Shown piece by piece: positions 16,319 through 25,988 of a stretch of 64,000 nucleotides of DNA. The notes under the pieces are model-generated. The model was not told the origin of the DNA. It saw only the letters and a list, made by a program, of their open reading frames with translations, and did not search any database. This DNA comes from Sporosarcina sp. D27. GTDB taxonomy: Bacteria > Bacillota > Bacilli > Bacillales_A > Planococcaceae. The translations under genes were made by a program, and so were the position numbers. Location: assembly GCF_000586555.1 (NCBI RefSeq), contig NZ_AZUC01000059.1, positions 62,001 to 126,000 on the forward strand, in the 5' to 3' direction. Numbering within the stretch: position 1 is the stretch's first letter; the number at the start of each line of letters is the position of its first letter.

Positions 16319-16409
16319 CCAAAGGAAATCAGTAGAAAGGAAATCAGTAGAAAGGAAAAGACGCCTCCCTGGTTGCCGGCCATTACCGTGGTCGTGGGAG
16401 TCGTCTTTC
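16319..16409 (+). repeat. Short tandem repeat followed by a terminator-like hairpin
   Basis: A 16-base unit built on AAAGGAAATCAGTAG occurs about two and a half times at 16319-16360. It runs into an imperfect hairpin at about 16358-16409, with arms AAAGACGCCTCCC and GGGAGTCGTCTTT (one mismatch). The hairpin may terminate transcripts from either side. Confidence 0.5.
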
Positions 16410-16440
16410 ACAAATTTGATAATTGTGAATTAATAGATTG

Positions 16441-16502
16441 TCTGTGCGCAGAACAACTCGAACACTATTCAGAATTGTTCTGGAGTTGTGTTGTACACAG
16501 AT
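16441..16502. repeat. Interspersed palindromic repeat, copy 4
   Basis: Starts TCTGTGCGCAGAACAACTCG and ends GAGTTGTGTTGTACACAGA, with the centre ATTCAGAATTGTTCTGG. It lies just past the convergent GH84 stop and may serve as its terminator. Confidence 0.75.
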
Positions 16503-16535
16503 AACATCTTAACAATATAACTAATACATCTTTAT

Positions 16536-19500
16536 TTACTTGCCTTTCTTCTTACCTGATGAAAGACCGATTTCATGAAGTGTGGGTGCCACACCATCCC
16601 ATTCAATCTTGATTTCAAATACATTTTTAGATTTAGGTGTGCTAAATACATTCTCAGATTTAGTTAGCGTACCAACTTTAGACCAACCATTTTCAGTTCT
16701 TATTGAAACAACTGCATTTGAAATAGTTGAGGGGTTTTGGTTTACAGTAAACTTATTGATATCAGTGCTATCAGAAAGTTTGTATACCAGGCTGCCACTC
16801 TTAGGTGCATTTACATTTGGTTTAAATGCTGTGTTTAATTTACTGTCGATGATGTTAGCTGCTTCAAATTTAGCTTCAGCAGTTGGACTAACCTCAAATG
16901 TAACATCATTATTGGAATATTGTACTTCTAAATTGGTAATATCAAATGTAACTGCATGTTTTGTGTTGTTAATCAAACGAACATAATTTGCACTTCTAAC
17001 CTTTGTTAAATCCGTTACTGCTGTCCATTCAACACCATTGATGGATGCTTCTAATGTTAATTGTTCATTGTTTGTAACATCAGCAATGATCGATGTTAAT
17101 TCTTTAATTTTGTTGAGTTTGATACCAACATATTGACCTTTTCCTAATTTAATCCCTTTTAGATTCTCAAGTGTCGCGTTCGATGGGTAGATATCTACTT
17201 GGTTTGTTGCTAACTTTTTAACGTTTGTGTATACATTTCTTTTAATATGATCCGCATCATCTTTGTTGATGGATAATTCACGAACAGATATCCAGTTATT
17301 CTTAAGTTCACCTGTTGGAATTACTCTTATATGTTTCGCTTTTACATGTAAGTCATCGATAACGATTTTTTGCGTATTAGGACCATATATTTTTCCATCT
17401 ACGTCTTTCCACTTTTTCCCGTTCATGGAATATTGGAATTTAACATAGTTAAATGAGTCACCAGCACCTGGCTCACCCTGTTCAAAAGTAATGCTATGAA
17501 CGTCAGTTACTTTATTTAATTCTACCGCAACAAAGTCATCTTCCTTCGCACCGCGGCGTACCCACATAGTTGATAATCTATCAGTACCACCATCTACGAT
17601 ATTTTGAATATGTCCCCAATATAAGTTTGGTCCCATGTTTGTGTAAGGGAAGAGTACTAATCCATTCGTATCTGGATTATTTTTTTGATTAAACTTTTCG
17701 CTTATTAATCTTGATAAGTCATTAATAAATGGTACTAAATATTTTGTTCCTGGTTCTGGTCTAGTTTGACCATTATTGATTGCTGGAACTCTATGGGATT
17801 TTGAAGCAGTGTATTCATCTTCACCTTGAACATAGTACTTCATGGCCTCATCATAATTACCTTGTTCGAAAGCTACTGCTGCATTTATATAGGCAATTGT
17901 TGATTCGGCTTCATCTCTTAACGAATCAACCCAACCTTTAATTTCTGTCTTTAATAGTTCATTTTCAGATTTTTGTGCGAAGCTATTTGTATCATCTACA
18001 ATCTTGCTATACTCTTTTAACAAGTACTTGCTATCTTTTTTAATGGACTTTCCAGCAAATAGTTTTTTTGTGAAATCTTTTATATAGGGAGCTAATTCTT
18101 CTGACTCTTCTAAAGCTAAACCATGCCAGTTTGGAGTTGGATCACTCATATGTTTTGCAAATGTGTGTAACTCTTCTGCTGCATCTGGTTCGATGTACTT
18201 GAAAGAATCCTTCCAGCTTTTGTCCATGTCGAAACCTGCTCGATTCCAACCGTAGTCTGCGATTGCAAATAGAGCTACTTTTGAAGATTGAGCTTCTTGC
18301 ATTGGGTTCGTTACAATACCACGGAAGTTGGTAACAGATGGGTCTAGCATTTCACCTTTCCCCATGAGTAACCTCTTATTGTTAATATCATTAACTGGCC
18401 AGTTTAACCACATGAATGCTTCACGGCCAACTGCTTCTTCAAAGAAATCAAATGTTTCTTTATTTACATCACCAAGAACTACGTCACCTGTCCACATAAT
18501 TTCAGTAGATTTAGGCATTTGTCCAATTGTATTCAAATATTCGTTATTAACATCGCCACCTGCAGACTCTTTTGTATATACCTTAGGGACGAAGATAAAG
18601 CTATAAACATCGCCTTTCGATATGCTCCACTCTTCTAAGTCGTTCATTAACCTTACTTGATCTGCTGCTTCTCCTTCTGCTGCATCATCACCAAGTACAC
18701 CAAATTGACGTACACCAACATCGTATAATTGCTCAAATTTAGTAATGATTGTTGCTAAATCCTCTTGATATTTTGCTTCATCCTCAAATTGAATTGGATT
18801 GTGTAAGAATGGATGAATCGTCCAAATGAATTTGTTCTTTGAAGCAGCTCCAACTTCAACCAATTCTTTAATTTCAGTTAACTTTCCGACTGGGTAGGGT
18901 TCTCTCCATTTAAGACTGTGATACTCATCATCTTTTGGTGCGAAGATGTAAGCATTCATCTTAAAGTCTCCACCAAATTCCATTAAGCTCTTACGGTTTT
19001 CATTGCTCCAAGGAATACCATAATATCCTTCAATAAATCCTCGCCAATGCCCATCTGAATAATCTTTTAGTAAGAGGTTTTTAATTTCATAGCCTTCTAA
19101 TTGCTTAAAGATTAATTTTAAAGATGTAATCCCATAGAAAGCAGAATCTGTATCTTTACCTAATACAGCGATTACATTATCACGAACAGATATGATATGA
19201 GAATCGTTTTCTTTAAAATGAGCTTCATCATCTAACCCTTTTGAATTGAAGTACTTATCAACGATTTCGCCTGAGTTGTTGATCCCAACAATAACGTTTG
19301 TTTTTCCTTCTTGAATTTCTGTACCTACTGTATGGTTAATATTTTTAATTGCTAACACTTCGTTTAACCGATTTTTTGTTGCTTCATCTAAACCACTTTC
19401 AAAGACAACGTTAATATCTGAACCTAAGTCAAGATTTCCTTTGTTGTATACAATGCTTTGAGGAAGTGGGTAAATTTCATAACCTTTCTTATCTTTTGCT

Positions 19501-19646
19501 TTTGCCGGGGTACTAACTTTTTTGCTAGCTTCTTTTTTTCCTTCTTCTGCTTGTACAATAAAGCTAGGTGGTAGTAATGAAATTAACATTACCAAAGACA
19601 TCAGTATTGCTAATAAAGAATGTTTCTTTTTTCTAGATAAATGCAT
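16536..19646 (-). CDS. Secreted GH84 beta-N-acetylglucosaminidase with C-terminal discoidin-like domains
   Basis: This 1036-aa protein has a signal peptide (MHLSRKKKHSLLAILMSLVMLISLL, cut after QA). A GH20b-like N-terminal domain (about 55-190) is followed by the GH84 barrel, which starts at RGFIEGYYGIPW near residue 202 and has the catalytic acid pair in VLGDDAAEG near 319-320. A helical region follows, then F5/8-type beta-sandwiches from about 650, recognised by FEQGEPGAGDSFNYVKFQYS and HIRVIPTGELKN. The family removes terminal GlcNAc from glycans or hyaluronan-like chains; in soil bacteria chitin-derived or wall glycans are likely. AGGGG lies seven bases before the ATG. No SLH or LPXTG anchor is seen. 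A longer paralogue lies at 45.9 kb. Confidence 0.88.
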   Translation of the reverse strand: MHLSRKKKHSLLAILMSLVMLISLLPPSFIVQAEEGKKEASKKVSTPAKAKDKKGYEIYPLPQSIVYNKGNLDLGSDINVVFESGLDEATKNRLNEVLAIKNINHTVGTEIQEGKTNVIVGINNSGEIVDKYFNSKGLDDEAHFKENDSHIISVRDNVIAVLGKDTDSAFYGITSLKLIFKQLEGYEIKNLLLKDYSDGHWRGFIEGYYGIPWSNENRKSLMEFGGDFKMNAYIFAPKDDEYHSLKWREPYPVGKLTEIKELVEVGAASKNKFIWTIHPFLHNPIQFEDEAKYQEDLATIITKFEQLYDVGVRQFGVLGDDAAEGEAADQVRLMNDLEEWSISKGDVYSFIFVPKVYTKESAGGDVNNEYLNTIGQMPKSTEIMWTGDVVLGDVNKETFDFFEEAVGREAFMWLNWPVNDINNKRLLMGKGEMLDPSVTNFRGIVTNPMQEAQSSKVALFAIADYGWNRAGFDMDKSWKDSFKYIEPDAAEELHTFAKHMSDPTPNWHGLALEESEELAPYIKDFTKKLFAGKSIKKDSKYLLKEYSKIVDDTNSFAQKSENELLKTEIKGWVDSLRDEAESTIAYINAAVAFEQGNYDEAMKYYVQGEDEYTASKSHRVPAINNGQTRPEPGTKYLVPFINDLSRLISEKFNQKNNPDTNGLVLFPYTNMGPNLYWGHIQNIVDGGTDRLSTMWVRRGAKEDDFVAVELNKVTDVHSITFEQGEPGAGDSFNYVKFQYSMNGKKWKDVDGKIYGPNTQKIVIDDLHVKAKHIRVIPTGELKNNWISVRELSINKDDADHIKRNVYTNVKKLATNQVDIYPSNATLENLKGIKLGKGQYVGIKLNKIKELTSIIADVTNNEQLTLEASINGVEWTAVTDLTKVRSANYVRLINNTKHAVTFDITNLEVQYSNNDVTFEVSPTAEAKFEAANIIDSKLNTAFKPNVNAPKSGSLVYKLSDSTDINKFTVNQNPSTISNAVVSIRTENGWSKVGTLTKSENVFSTPKSKNVFEIKIEWDGVAPTLHEIGLSSGKKKGK

Positions 19647-20095
19647 GTGAATTCCCCTTTACTATTTAAAATAGTTTACGTTCCTTCTTTTCTACTTAAT
19701 GACTACGAGTGTCATTGTTTTTTAACGTACACACTTTTTTAAAATACATCGTCCACTATGAAAAATATGAAAATATTGGATACCCTCCTTTTTATATTTA
19801 TGGAAAAAGGTTATGCACATAAAAAGAATCTCCCTCTAAAACAACAAAAGTAAGGTTGAAATCCCGAGCGCATAACATGATCAATAAATCACTGTATCCA
19901 ATTAAAAAAAATCTGCCTTGCACCATGCGATTTAAATACTATTCGGAATTGTTCGTGATTACAATAGGTACCCGGACCCTACACGATTCATACACTAATC
20001 TAACAATTTAGGCGAGAAAAATGGATAACCTTTGCTTGTTATGTAATTGGTAGGTAAAAGTGAGCATCAAATAGGCTAAAGAAATAAAAAAATCG

Positions 20096-20145
20096 CGTGC
20101 CTGTGCACCACACAATACAGACATTAGTCTGATAATTCAAGAACA
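20096..20145. repeat. Half-length relative of the palindromic repeat
   Basis: GCCTGTGCACCACACAATAC, then ACATTAGTCTGATAATTC. The left arm is that of the full repeat but the right arm is replaced by an ACTAGTCTGATAATTAA-type sequence shared with copies at 20378, 23811 and 30673. Confidence 0.65.
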
Positions 20146-20214
20146 GAAAACGAGTATTAATCTCCCAGCAATAGACCGTGGCTGGGGGGATATTTTTATA
20201 TTTTTAAAAGCCGT

Positions 20215-20278
20215 GCCTGTGCTTTGCACAACTAGAACGCTATTCAGAATTGTTCTGGAGTTGTGTCGTGCACAGGCA
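20215..20278. repeat. Interspersed palindromic repeat, copy 5
   Basis: Left arm GCCTGTGCTTTGCACAACTA, centre TATTCAGAATTGTTCTGGA, right arm GTTGTGTCGTGCACAGGCA. Confidence 0.85.
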
Positions 20279-20377
20279 ACGCTATTAATGCACAATTCAG
20301 ATTACGTACCTAGATAGTAGGATTCCAGTTGTCCCTATCGATATTCTAAATAATAATCAAAAAGCCAAAAATAGCTG

Positions 20378-20422
20378 CATGTGCACCGCGCGATACATAA
20401 ACTAGTCTGACAATTAAAAGGT
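20378..20422. repeat. Half-length relative of the palindromic repeat
   Basis: GCATGTGCACCGCGCGATAC followed by ACTAGTCTGACAATTAAAAG. Same half-element type as at 20096 and 23811. Confidence 0.6.
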
Positions 20423-20869
20423 CTTATCTAGATAGTAGTCTTCCAGATGTTTCGATTGATATTCCAAGAAGCCAGTGAGGATGGTTAAGTCCACACTGGC
20501 TTCTTATCCACTTGTAGCCGATGAACAACACTACTCAGAAGTGAGTTGGGGTTGGGTTGTGCACAAGTCCCAAGTAGCATGATGAGCCGAAGGAACCCTG
20601 ATCGGGTACGGTTCCGGAAGAGTTGTTAAATTATCCGTCATAAATGGGGAATTGTTGTGAAAGACAGAATAATTCCACGTGCGGATTTAAAAGAACTTTA
20701 ATAAAAGTGACAATCCTACTTTGAAAAAATGAAAAGTGCATACAAAGAGACTATCAAAAATCGAAAGTATACAGACCATTTCATCCATCTTTATCATTTA
20801 TTGAGTCTGTCGCCAATGATTTAGGTAAAGATTATGTAAAATGTAGTTGAAATATCGAAAAATAATTGT

Positions 20870-20915
20870 ATGAATATTTGATATAATCTAAATAACTAAA
20901 ACGCGACTCGAGGGG
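20870..20915 (+). promoter_or_regulatory. Promoter region of the solute-binding lipoprotein gene
   Basis: ATATTTGATATAATC at about 20874 combines a TATAAT -10 with an ATTTGAT word also found at the two IclR-type palindromes at 28.4 and 30.5 kb. GAGGGGG then precedes the TTG start. Shared control by the IclR protein is possible but inferred. Confidence 0.35.
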
Positions 20916-20924
20916 GTAACTAAT

Positions 20925-22496
20925 TTGAATAAGATTCGAAGGCTAAGAAACGGAATGATTTTAGCGATGGTTATTATGGTTCTGGCTGGCTGCTCAACCG
21001 GAGAGAAAAGCGTAATGACAGAAGAGGGGAAAGGGAAAGGTAAAGGCGTTAGTTCAGAAGATACGTTAATTATCGCAAGACTTTCAGATGCTGAAAGCTT
21101 AGATCATCATTTTATGTCAACCATTAATGCTGCCAGTGTCACTCATGGAAATATTTACGAGGGATTGGTCGGACGTGATAAAAGTGCGAACCTTCAACCT
21201 TTGCTAGCCGAAAGCTGGGAGCAGCTCGATGACACAACGTGGGAGTTTAAGCTTCGTCAAGATGTTGTATTCCATGATGGAACCAACTTTACGGCTGATG
21301 CTGTCAAAGCTACCTTAGATCGTTTATTGGATCCAGCGGTGGGATCTCCAAAAGCAGGTGTATTTTCAATGGTTGAAGAAGTGAAAGTTATCGATGAGTA
21401 CACGGTTCAATTTCTATTGTCCAGGCCATATTCTCCACTGCTTTCTATTCTGGCAAGCCATGAAAGCGGAATTATTAATCCGAAAGCAATCGAGAAGTTT
21501 GGCGGCGATGATATACAGGAACCAAGTGGAACGGGACCATTTAAATTTGAATCGTGGACGTCTGGTCAAACAATTGTATTAAATCGAAATGAAGACTATT
21601 GGGGAACAGCAGCGAAAGTGAGTAGAGTTGAATTCAAAGTCGTACCGGAAGAGTCAACGCGGACATCGATGGTTGAATTGGGAGAAGCTCATATTGCAGA
21701 ACCATTGTCGATTTCTCAAATGGATGCAGTGAATAATTCTCAAAACTCGGAAGTTTACCAAAGTGAAGGATTTGGAACAGAGTATATTACATTCAACGTT
21801 GAGAAAGAACCCTTCGACGATGTGAGAGTTAGGAAAGCAGTTTCACATGCCATTGAAATGGATGCGATCCGAAAGGGAGTCTATAATAATGTTGGCGGAG
21901 AAGCGAATTCACTATTAGGTACTAAAGTCTTTGGATACCATGATGGATTGGAAATTTATGAATACAATCTATCCGAAGCAAAACGATTGCTTGCTGAAGC
22001 AGGCTATTCAGACGGTCTCGAAATTAAGCTGACTACAATGGATAATAAGGAGAGAATTGGTTTAGCGGAAGTGGTCCAGTCCCAATTAAAAGGAATCGGA
22101 ATCAAAGTAAACATTGAAGTGATGGAATATGGAACTTTTGTGGCGACCACGCACTCAGGTAATACAGAAATGATCATTACCAGCTGGAGAAACGTGACGG
22201 GTGATGCTGACTATAATCAGTACAACCTGATGCATTCAAGTTCAAAAGGAGCAAGCGGCAATACATCGTTCTATGGCAACTCGGAAGTGGATGAATTAAT
22301 CGAGGACGCCCGCAAAGAATCGGATCCCGAAAAGCGTCTTGAGATGTATGCAAAAGCACAGGAAATTGAAACGGAGGATGCCGTTTATATTCCGGTTCGG
22401 ATAATCGAAAACGTAGCAGCGATTTCTAAAGATGTCAGCGGTTTTGAAATTAGTCCATCCGGCTATTTGGAAATCAATAACGTCTCCATAAAATGA
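20925..22496 (+). CDS. Family 5 ABC solute-binding lipoprotein
   Basis: This 523-aa protein has a lipoprotein signal with the lipobox LAGC (Cys at about residue 23). The SBP family 5 (oligopeptide, nickel or dipeptide binding) signature includes ESLDHHFMSTINAASVTHGNIYEGLV, TWEFKLRQDVVFHDGTNFTADAVKATLDRL and GTGPFKFESWTSGQTIVLNRNEDYWG. It would bind a peptide or other polar solute outside the membrane and deliver it to a DppB/DppC-type permease. No permease or ATPase gene is nearby, so it either shares a distant transporter or serves another use. It starts at TTG with GAGGGGG upstream. The next gene, 79 bases downstream, is an amidohydrolase, which hints that the ligand is a cyclic nitrogen compound. 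Confidence 0.88.
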   Translation: MNKIRRLRNGMILAMVIMVLAGCSTGEKSVMTEEGKGKGKGVSSEDTLIIARLSDAESLDHHFMSTINAASVTHGNIYEGLVGRDKSANLQPLLAESWEQLDDTTWEFKLRQDVVFHDGTNFTADAVKATLDRLLDPAVGSPKAGVFSMVEEVKVIDEYTVQFLLSRPYSPLLSILASHESGIINPKAIEKFGGDDIQEPSGTGPFKFESWTSGQTIVLNRNEDYWGTAAKVSRVEFKVVPEESTRTSMVELGEAHIAEPLSISQMDAVNNSQNSEVYQSEGFGTEYITFNVEKEPFDDVRVRKAVSHAIEMDAIRKGVYNNVGGEANSLLGTKVFGYHDGLEIYEYNLSEAKRLLAEAGYSDGLEIKLTTMDNKERIGLAEVVQSQLKGIGIKVNIEVMEYGTFVATTHSGNTEMIITSWRNVTGDADYNQYNLMHSSSKGASGNTSFYGNSEVDELIEDARKESDPEKRLEMYAKAQEIETEDAVYIPVRIIENVAAISKDVSGFEISPSGYLEINNVSIK

Positions 22497-22575
22497 TATG
22501 TACAGAAGGGGTATTCGAGTAGGATATCTCTTCTATACTTATTAGGTAGTAGAACTAAAGCATAGGAGGACTCAC

Positions 22576-23790
22576 ATGTACATCCTGAAAAACATCTTAT
22601 TAGAAACTGGTTATAGTAAAGAAAATGAACAGGTAAAGGCTACAGAGACTAAATCGTTTCACCTAAAGATTTCCGATGGTCATATTGCTGAAATCATCAA
22701 CTTCGAAAATGAATTGCCCATAGATGAGAAAACGATAGATGGTAAGGGGCAGCTTGTCTTACCTTCTTTCAAAGAACGGCACGTTCATCTTGATAAGACG
22801 TATATGGGGGAACCTTGGCGTGCCTGTGTACCGGCTTATTCTGTCATCGAGCGAAGTGAAATTGAAAAGAATATTCTTTCGTCAATGGATGCGGGTACCG
22901 AAGAAAGAGCGAAAAACTTATTGGATGTTCTGCTATCTCATGGATCAACTTCGATAAGAACCCATGTAGATATCTATCCGGAAGTTGGACTGGCAAACCT
23001 AAAAGGTGTGCAGAACGTATTGACTGATTACCAACATAAAGTGGATTCGGAGATTGTAGCTTTTGCCCAGCATGGTTTGCTCCATGGAAATACAGTTCAG
23101 CTAATGAGAGAAGCAGTACGCAATGGAGCTGGTTTAGTTGGAGCAGTTGACCCAGCAACGGTTGACTTGAATATCGAATCCTCTCTCGTTCAGTTAATCG
23201 ATATAGCAGTGGAAGGTAATGCCGGAATCGATTTACATCTGCATGATCCGGGTCATCTAGGAACATTCACCATGAAGCGTTTAGCTGCCCTGACTATGGA
23301 AGCTGGATTACAAGGAAAAGTTGCAGTTAGCCATGCGTTTGGATTAGGAGATGTTACACCTGCAGAAGCAAGAGACGTGGCAGAACGATTAAAAGAGGCT
23401 GGGGTGTCGGTTATCTCCAGTGTGCCTATTGGCAGAAACATTCCGCCAATTCCTCTGTTGGATGAGGTTGGAGTAAACGTGGCACTTGGTAATGATAATA
23501 TTTACGATTCATGGTGGCCGACAGGGAATGGAGACATTTTGGAGCGGCTGGGTAGACTAATAGAGATCAATCGTTGGACAGATGAGCTCTCCCTGTCTCA
23601 ATCCTTGCGTTTTATCACGAATGGTGTGACACCGCTTACGTTGAATGGAGAGCAAGTATGGCCTGTACAAGGAGACTTAGCTAACTTTGTTCTAGTCGAT
23701 GCAAAGTGTTCGGCAGAAGCAGTAGCCAGGCGGGCAAAACGAACAGCTGTTTTTCACAAAGGAGCGCTTGTAGCTGGGGAACTTAGTTAA
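22576..23790 (+). CDS. Amidohydrolase, cytosine deaminase-like
   Basis: This 404-aa cytosolic protein has the amidohydrolase barrel and metal ligands: RHVHLDKT near residue 67 (HxH, with the LDKT of cytosine/isoguanine deaminases), DLHLHDPG near 219, SHAFGLG near 253 and GNDNIYDSW near 308. The spacing follows CodA and the N-isopropylammelide hydrolases. Where CodA has its catalytic Glu after the third His, this protein appears to have Asp (HLHD), so the substrate may differ. AGGAGG precedes the ATG by six bases. Located after the solute-binding lipoprotein, it may form a two-gene unit for uptake and deamination or hydrolysis of a heterocycle. A half-length repeat follows. Confidence 0.82.
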   Translation: MYILKNILLETGYSKENEQVKATETKSFHLKISDGHIAEIINFENELPIDEKTIDGKGQLVLPSFKERHVHLDKTYMGEPWRACVPAYSVIERSEIEKNILSSMDAGTEERAKNLLDVLLSHGSTSIRTHVDIYPEVGLANLKGVQNVLTDYQHKVDSEIVAFAQHGLLHGNTVQLMREAVRNGAGLVGAVDPATVDLNIESSLVQLIDIAVEGNAGIDLHLHDPGHLGTFTMKRLAALTMEAGLQGKVAVSHAFGLGDVTPAEARDVAERLKEAGVSVISSVPIGRNIPPIPLLDEVGVNVALGNDNIYDSWWPTGNGDILERLGRLIEINRWTDELSLSQSLRFITNGVTPLTLNGEQVWPVQGDLANFVLVDAKCSAEAVARRAKRTAVFHKGALVAGELS

Positions 23791-23810
23791 AAAAACTGAA
23801 TGAAAAAAAT

Positions 23811-23855
23811 CCTGCCTGTGCACCGTGCAATTCAGATACTAGTCTGATAATTAAA
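23811..23855. repeat. Half-length relative of the palindromic repeat
   Basis: GCCTGTGCACCGTGCAATTC then ACTAGTCTGATAATTAAATAG; same type as at 20096 and 20378. Confidence 0.65.
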
Positions 23856-24111
23856 TAGTCCTTTCTGAAAAGCAGTCTTTTAGCTATACAGCATGCTGGG
23901 AGACACTTTTACTTCATGTATGAAAGCACTGCAATTTACAATAAAGTGGTCATCTAGATAAGTTCGACGCTAGATGGCTATTTCTGTGATATATATATTA
24001 TTCTTGAGAAGTATGTGGAAAACCCGGCAACGATATCAAAGCCTTCAAATACAACGTTGGGAGGGTTTTTGCGTTCTATTTCAACAACCAAACCACGAAT
24101 CTAGAAAGGCT

Positions 24112-24175
24112 GCCTGTGCACCACACAAATCGGTCACTATTCAGAAATGTTCTGGAATTGTGTCGTGCACAGGCA
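24112..24175. repeat. Interspersed palindromic repeat, copy 6
   Basis: Left arm GCCTGTGCACCACACAAATC, right arm GAATTGTGTCGTGCACAGGCA, with about 20 pairable bases and the ATTCAGAAATGTTCTGG centre. Confidence 0.88.
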
Positions 24176-24456
24176 TAGCTTTTGCGAAGAAGATTGCATC
24201 CAGTCGATGGCACTCATGAATCCTTCGTATTGTCGAGGAGATTCCCTCTTATATAATTCTTAGATGACAAATAGGCTCTGTCGTCGTATCAAGGGCAAAG
24301 GGAGTACCTCCAGTCTTTTTTGGTTTTTTAGTTGACTACCATTCTACTAGACTTGGGGAGGTACTTCTTTTTACGTCTCTAAATCTTTAGTGTATAAGGG
24401 CTGAGAATAATGAAATTCACTCACATAAGTTCAAAATGAAAACAGAAGAAATTTAA

Positions 24457-24487
24457 GGCATTCTATCATCGGATAAGATAGAATGCC
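24457..24487 (-). terminator. Hairpin downstream of the symporter gene
   Basis: GGCATTCTATC pairs with GATAGAATGCC. It lies just past the minus-strand symporter stop, but the following T run is interrupted. Confidence 0.6.
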
Positions 24488-24518
24488 CATCAAATGCTTT
24501 TAGCTAATATTGCAATTG

Positions 24519-25988
24519 TTATTCAGTTGGTGCAGTGTTTGTTTGAAAAGAATGTGATTTTCTTGTAGCCAGACTGATGACAAACATCAAGATAATGTTC
24601 GTAAACAGTGCGATAATTCCAATGTTTAAGTCTTGTATGACACTCGGAAGGCTGGGGAATAATTGCGCCATTGTTGTTTTGGAGAAAGTGACATATATGA
24701 CAATGGCTACGCCTGTAAACATCCCGATGCCAGCTCCGAATTTGTTAACAGTATTCGTTTTCCTCAGACTTAAGTATAAAGAAGGTGCCATCTGTGTAAT
24801 GAGACTGAAAGATGTCAAATACAAAGTGGCCAGTGTTTCACTGCCGCTCATTGAAAAGAATGCGCATACTAAGGATAGCAGTACGACAAAGCCTTTTGCA
24901 GACAGGGATTTACTTTTTTCGGAAATCGTTGGTTTCAGCGGTTCGATGACATTAGTGGTAATCATGGTCGCTGCTGCCATGAGCATCATAGAACCGGGTA
25001 CGAGGGTGGCCAGCAAACCTGTTGCTCCGATAATGCCAACAAACCAAGGATTGAATGTTTTCATGGACAATTCCAACAAGGCGAAATCTCCGTTCTTAAG
25101 CCCTGGCAGTTCTACAATTGCTGTGAAACCGACAAAGTAAATGAATAATACCATTATTGCATAAAGCGGCAGAAGAACGGCGTTCAACCGAAAGGATTTT
25201 GCACTTTTGGAAGCATAGATGGTTGGTGCGTTATGTGGCCACATGAAATAAGCAAACGCACTGATAGCAACCGTTGAGACAAACCAGGAGACACTCATGC
25301 CTTTGGAAGGGAGTGTGAGCGCTTCCGGTTTTACCTCCTTGACTGCTTGAAACAGACCATGAAAACTTCCATGATAATGGATTGGTAAATAAATACCTAA
25401 AAATAGAATGACAAAGAATATTAAGATATCTTTTACGATAGATGTCCAGGCAGAACCGTGAATGCCGGACGCCATTACGTATGCTAGTAATGCAAACATA
25501 CCAATCCAAATGGCAACCGTTGGCGAGATGGCCCCGTAAGAAGTCGTTGCGACTAAGATTCCCATGGATTTGAACAAAATCGTAATGTATGGAATCAATG
25601 CGACTACGCCGATTATGGCTACAAATACACCGAGTCCTTTACTGTTGTATTTTACAGAGAAAAACTGGGACTGGGACACAATATTTTTCTCTTTCGCGTA
25701 TTTCCAAATAGGAGGCAAAATCCAGTAGGAGGTAATAGTGCCCAATGCCGTAAAGGCCAGTAAATAAAAAGCAGCTGCGCCGTTGTTAAATGCTAATCCA
25801 CTTGTTCCGAGTAGAGTAAACACGGAATAGGTCTCACCTGCAAGGAGTAAGAAAATGAAGATTCCGCCAAAACCCCTGCCCCCGATAGCCCACTGCTCCA
25901 TGCTCATATCTTTCCCGCGTTTCGCAAGCAGTCCGAGTGTAATACTTAATACCAGGAATACAATTATTATAAGCAATGCGATATTCAA
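24519..25988 (-). CDS. Sodium:solute symporter (SSF family)
   Basis: This 489-aa polytopic protein has about 13 helices. It has the SSF signs at the N terminus (EQWAIGGRGFGGIFIFLLLAGETYSVFTLLG) and in the middle (MASGIHGSAWTSIVKDILIF). It resembles PutP/pantothenate/urea-type carriers and is paired with a DUF3311 protein, an arrangement often seen for uptake of organic acids, allantoin or hydantoin-like nitrogen compounds. The TTG start overlaps the partner stop (TTGA), with GGGAG nine bases upstream, so the two are translationally coupled. The adjacent catabolic genes argue that it imports the ring compound opened by the cyclic amidohydrolase next door; the exact substrate is not determined. 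Confidence 0.87.
   Translation of the reverse strand: MNIALLIIIVFLVLSITLGLLAKRGKDMSMEQWAIGGRGFGGIFIFLLLAGETYSVFTLLGTSGLAFNNGAAAFYLLAFTALGTITSYWILPPIWKYAKEKNIVSQSQFFSVKYNSKGLGVFVAIIGVVALIPYITILFKSMGILVATTSYGAISPTVAIWIGMFALLAYVMASGIHGSAWTSIVKDILIFFVILFLGIYLPIHYHGSFHGLFQAVKEVKPEALTLPSKGMSVSWFVSTVAISAFAYFMWPHNAPTIYASKSAKSFRLNAVLLPLYAIMVLFIYFVGFTAIVELPGLKNGDFALLELSMKTFNPWFVGIIGATGLLATLVPGSMMLMAAATMITTNVIEPLKPTISEKSKSLSAKGFVVLLSLVCAFFSMSGSETLATLYLTSFSLITQMAPSLYLSLRKTNTVNKFGAGIGMFTGVAIVIYVTFSKTTMAQLFPSLPSVIQDLNIGIIALFTNIILMFVISLATRKSHSFQTNTAPTE

Larger units (their letters stand above)
19647..20924. other. 1.3-kb intergenic region packed with palindromic repeats
   Basis: No supported gene is present. 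It contains at least one full palindrome (20215-20278), two half-length relatives (about 20096 and 20378), degenerate copies near 19915 and 20510, and a hairpin at about 20162-20190 (CTCCCAGC with GCTGGGGGG) followed by T-rich DNA. A possible intron-like hairpin lies at about 20584. The last 60 bases hold the promoter of the lipoprotein gene. Confidence 0.6.
23791..24518. other. Intergenic region with two repeat copies and two inverted repeats
   Basis: Contains a half-length repeat at 23811-23855, a full palindrome at 24112-24175, a long inverted repeat at about 24292-24372 (AGTACCTCCAGTC with GACTTGGGGAGGTACT) and a hairpin at 24457-24486 next to the symporter stop. The frame across 23974-24219 runs through the repeat and is not thought to be a gene. 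Confidence 0.5.

Noticed and set aside
23974-24219. Plus-strand 81-codon frame
   Set aside because: Crosses palindrome copy 6, unusual composition, no site upstream.
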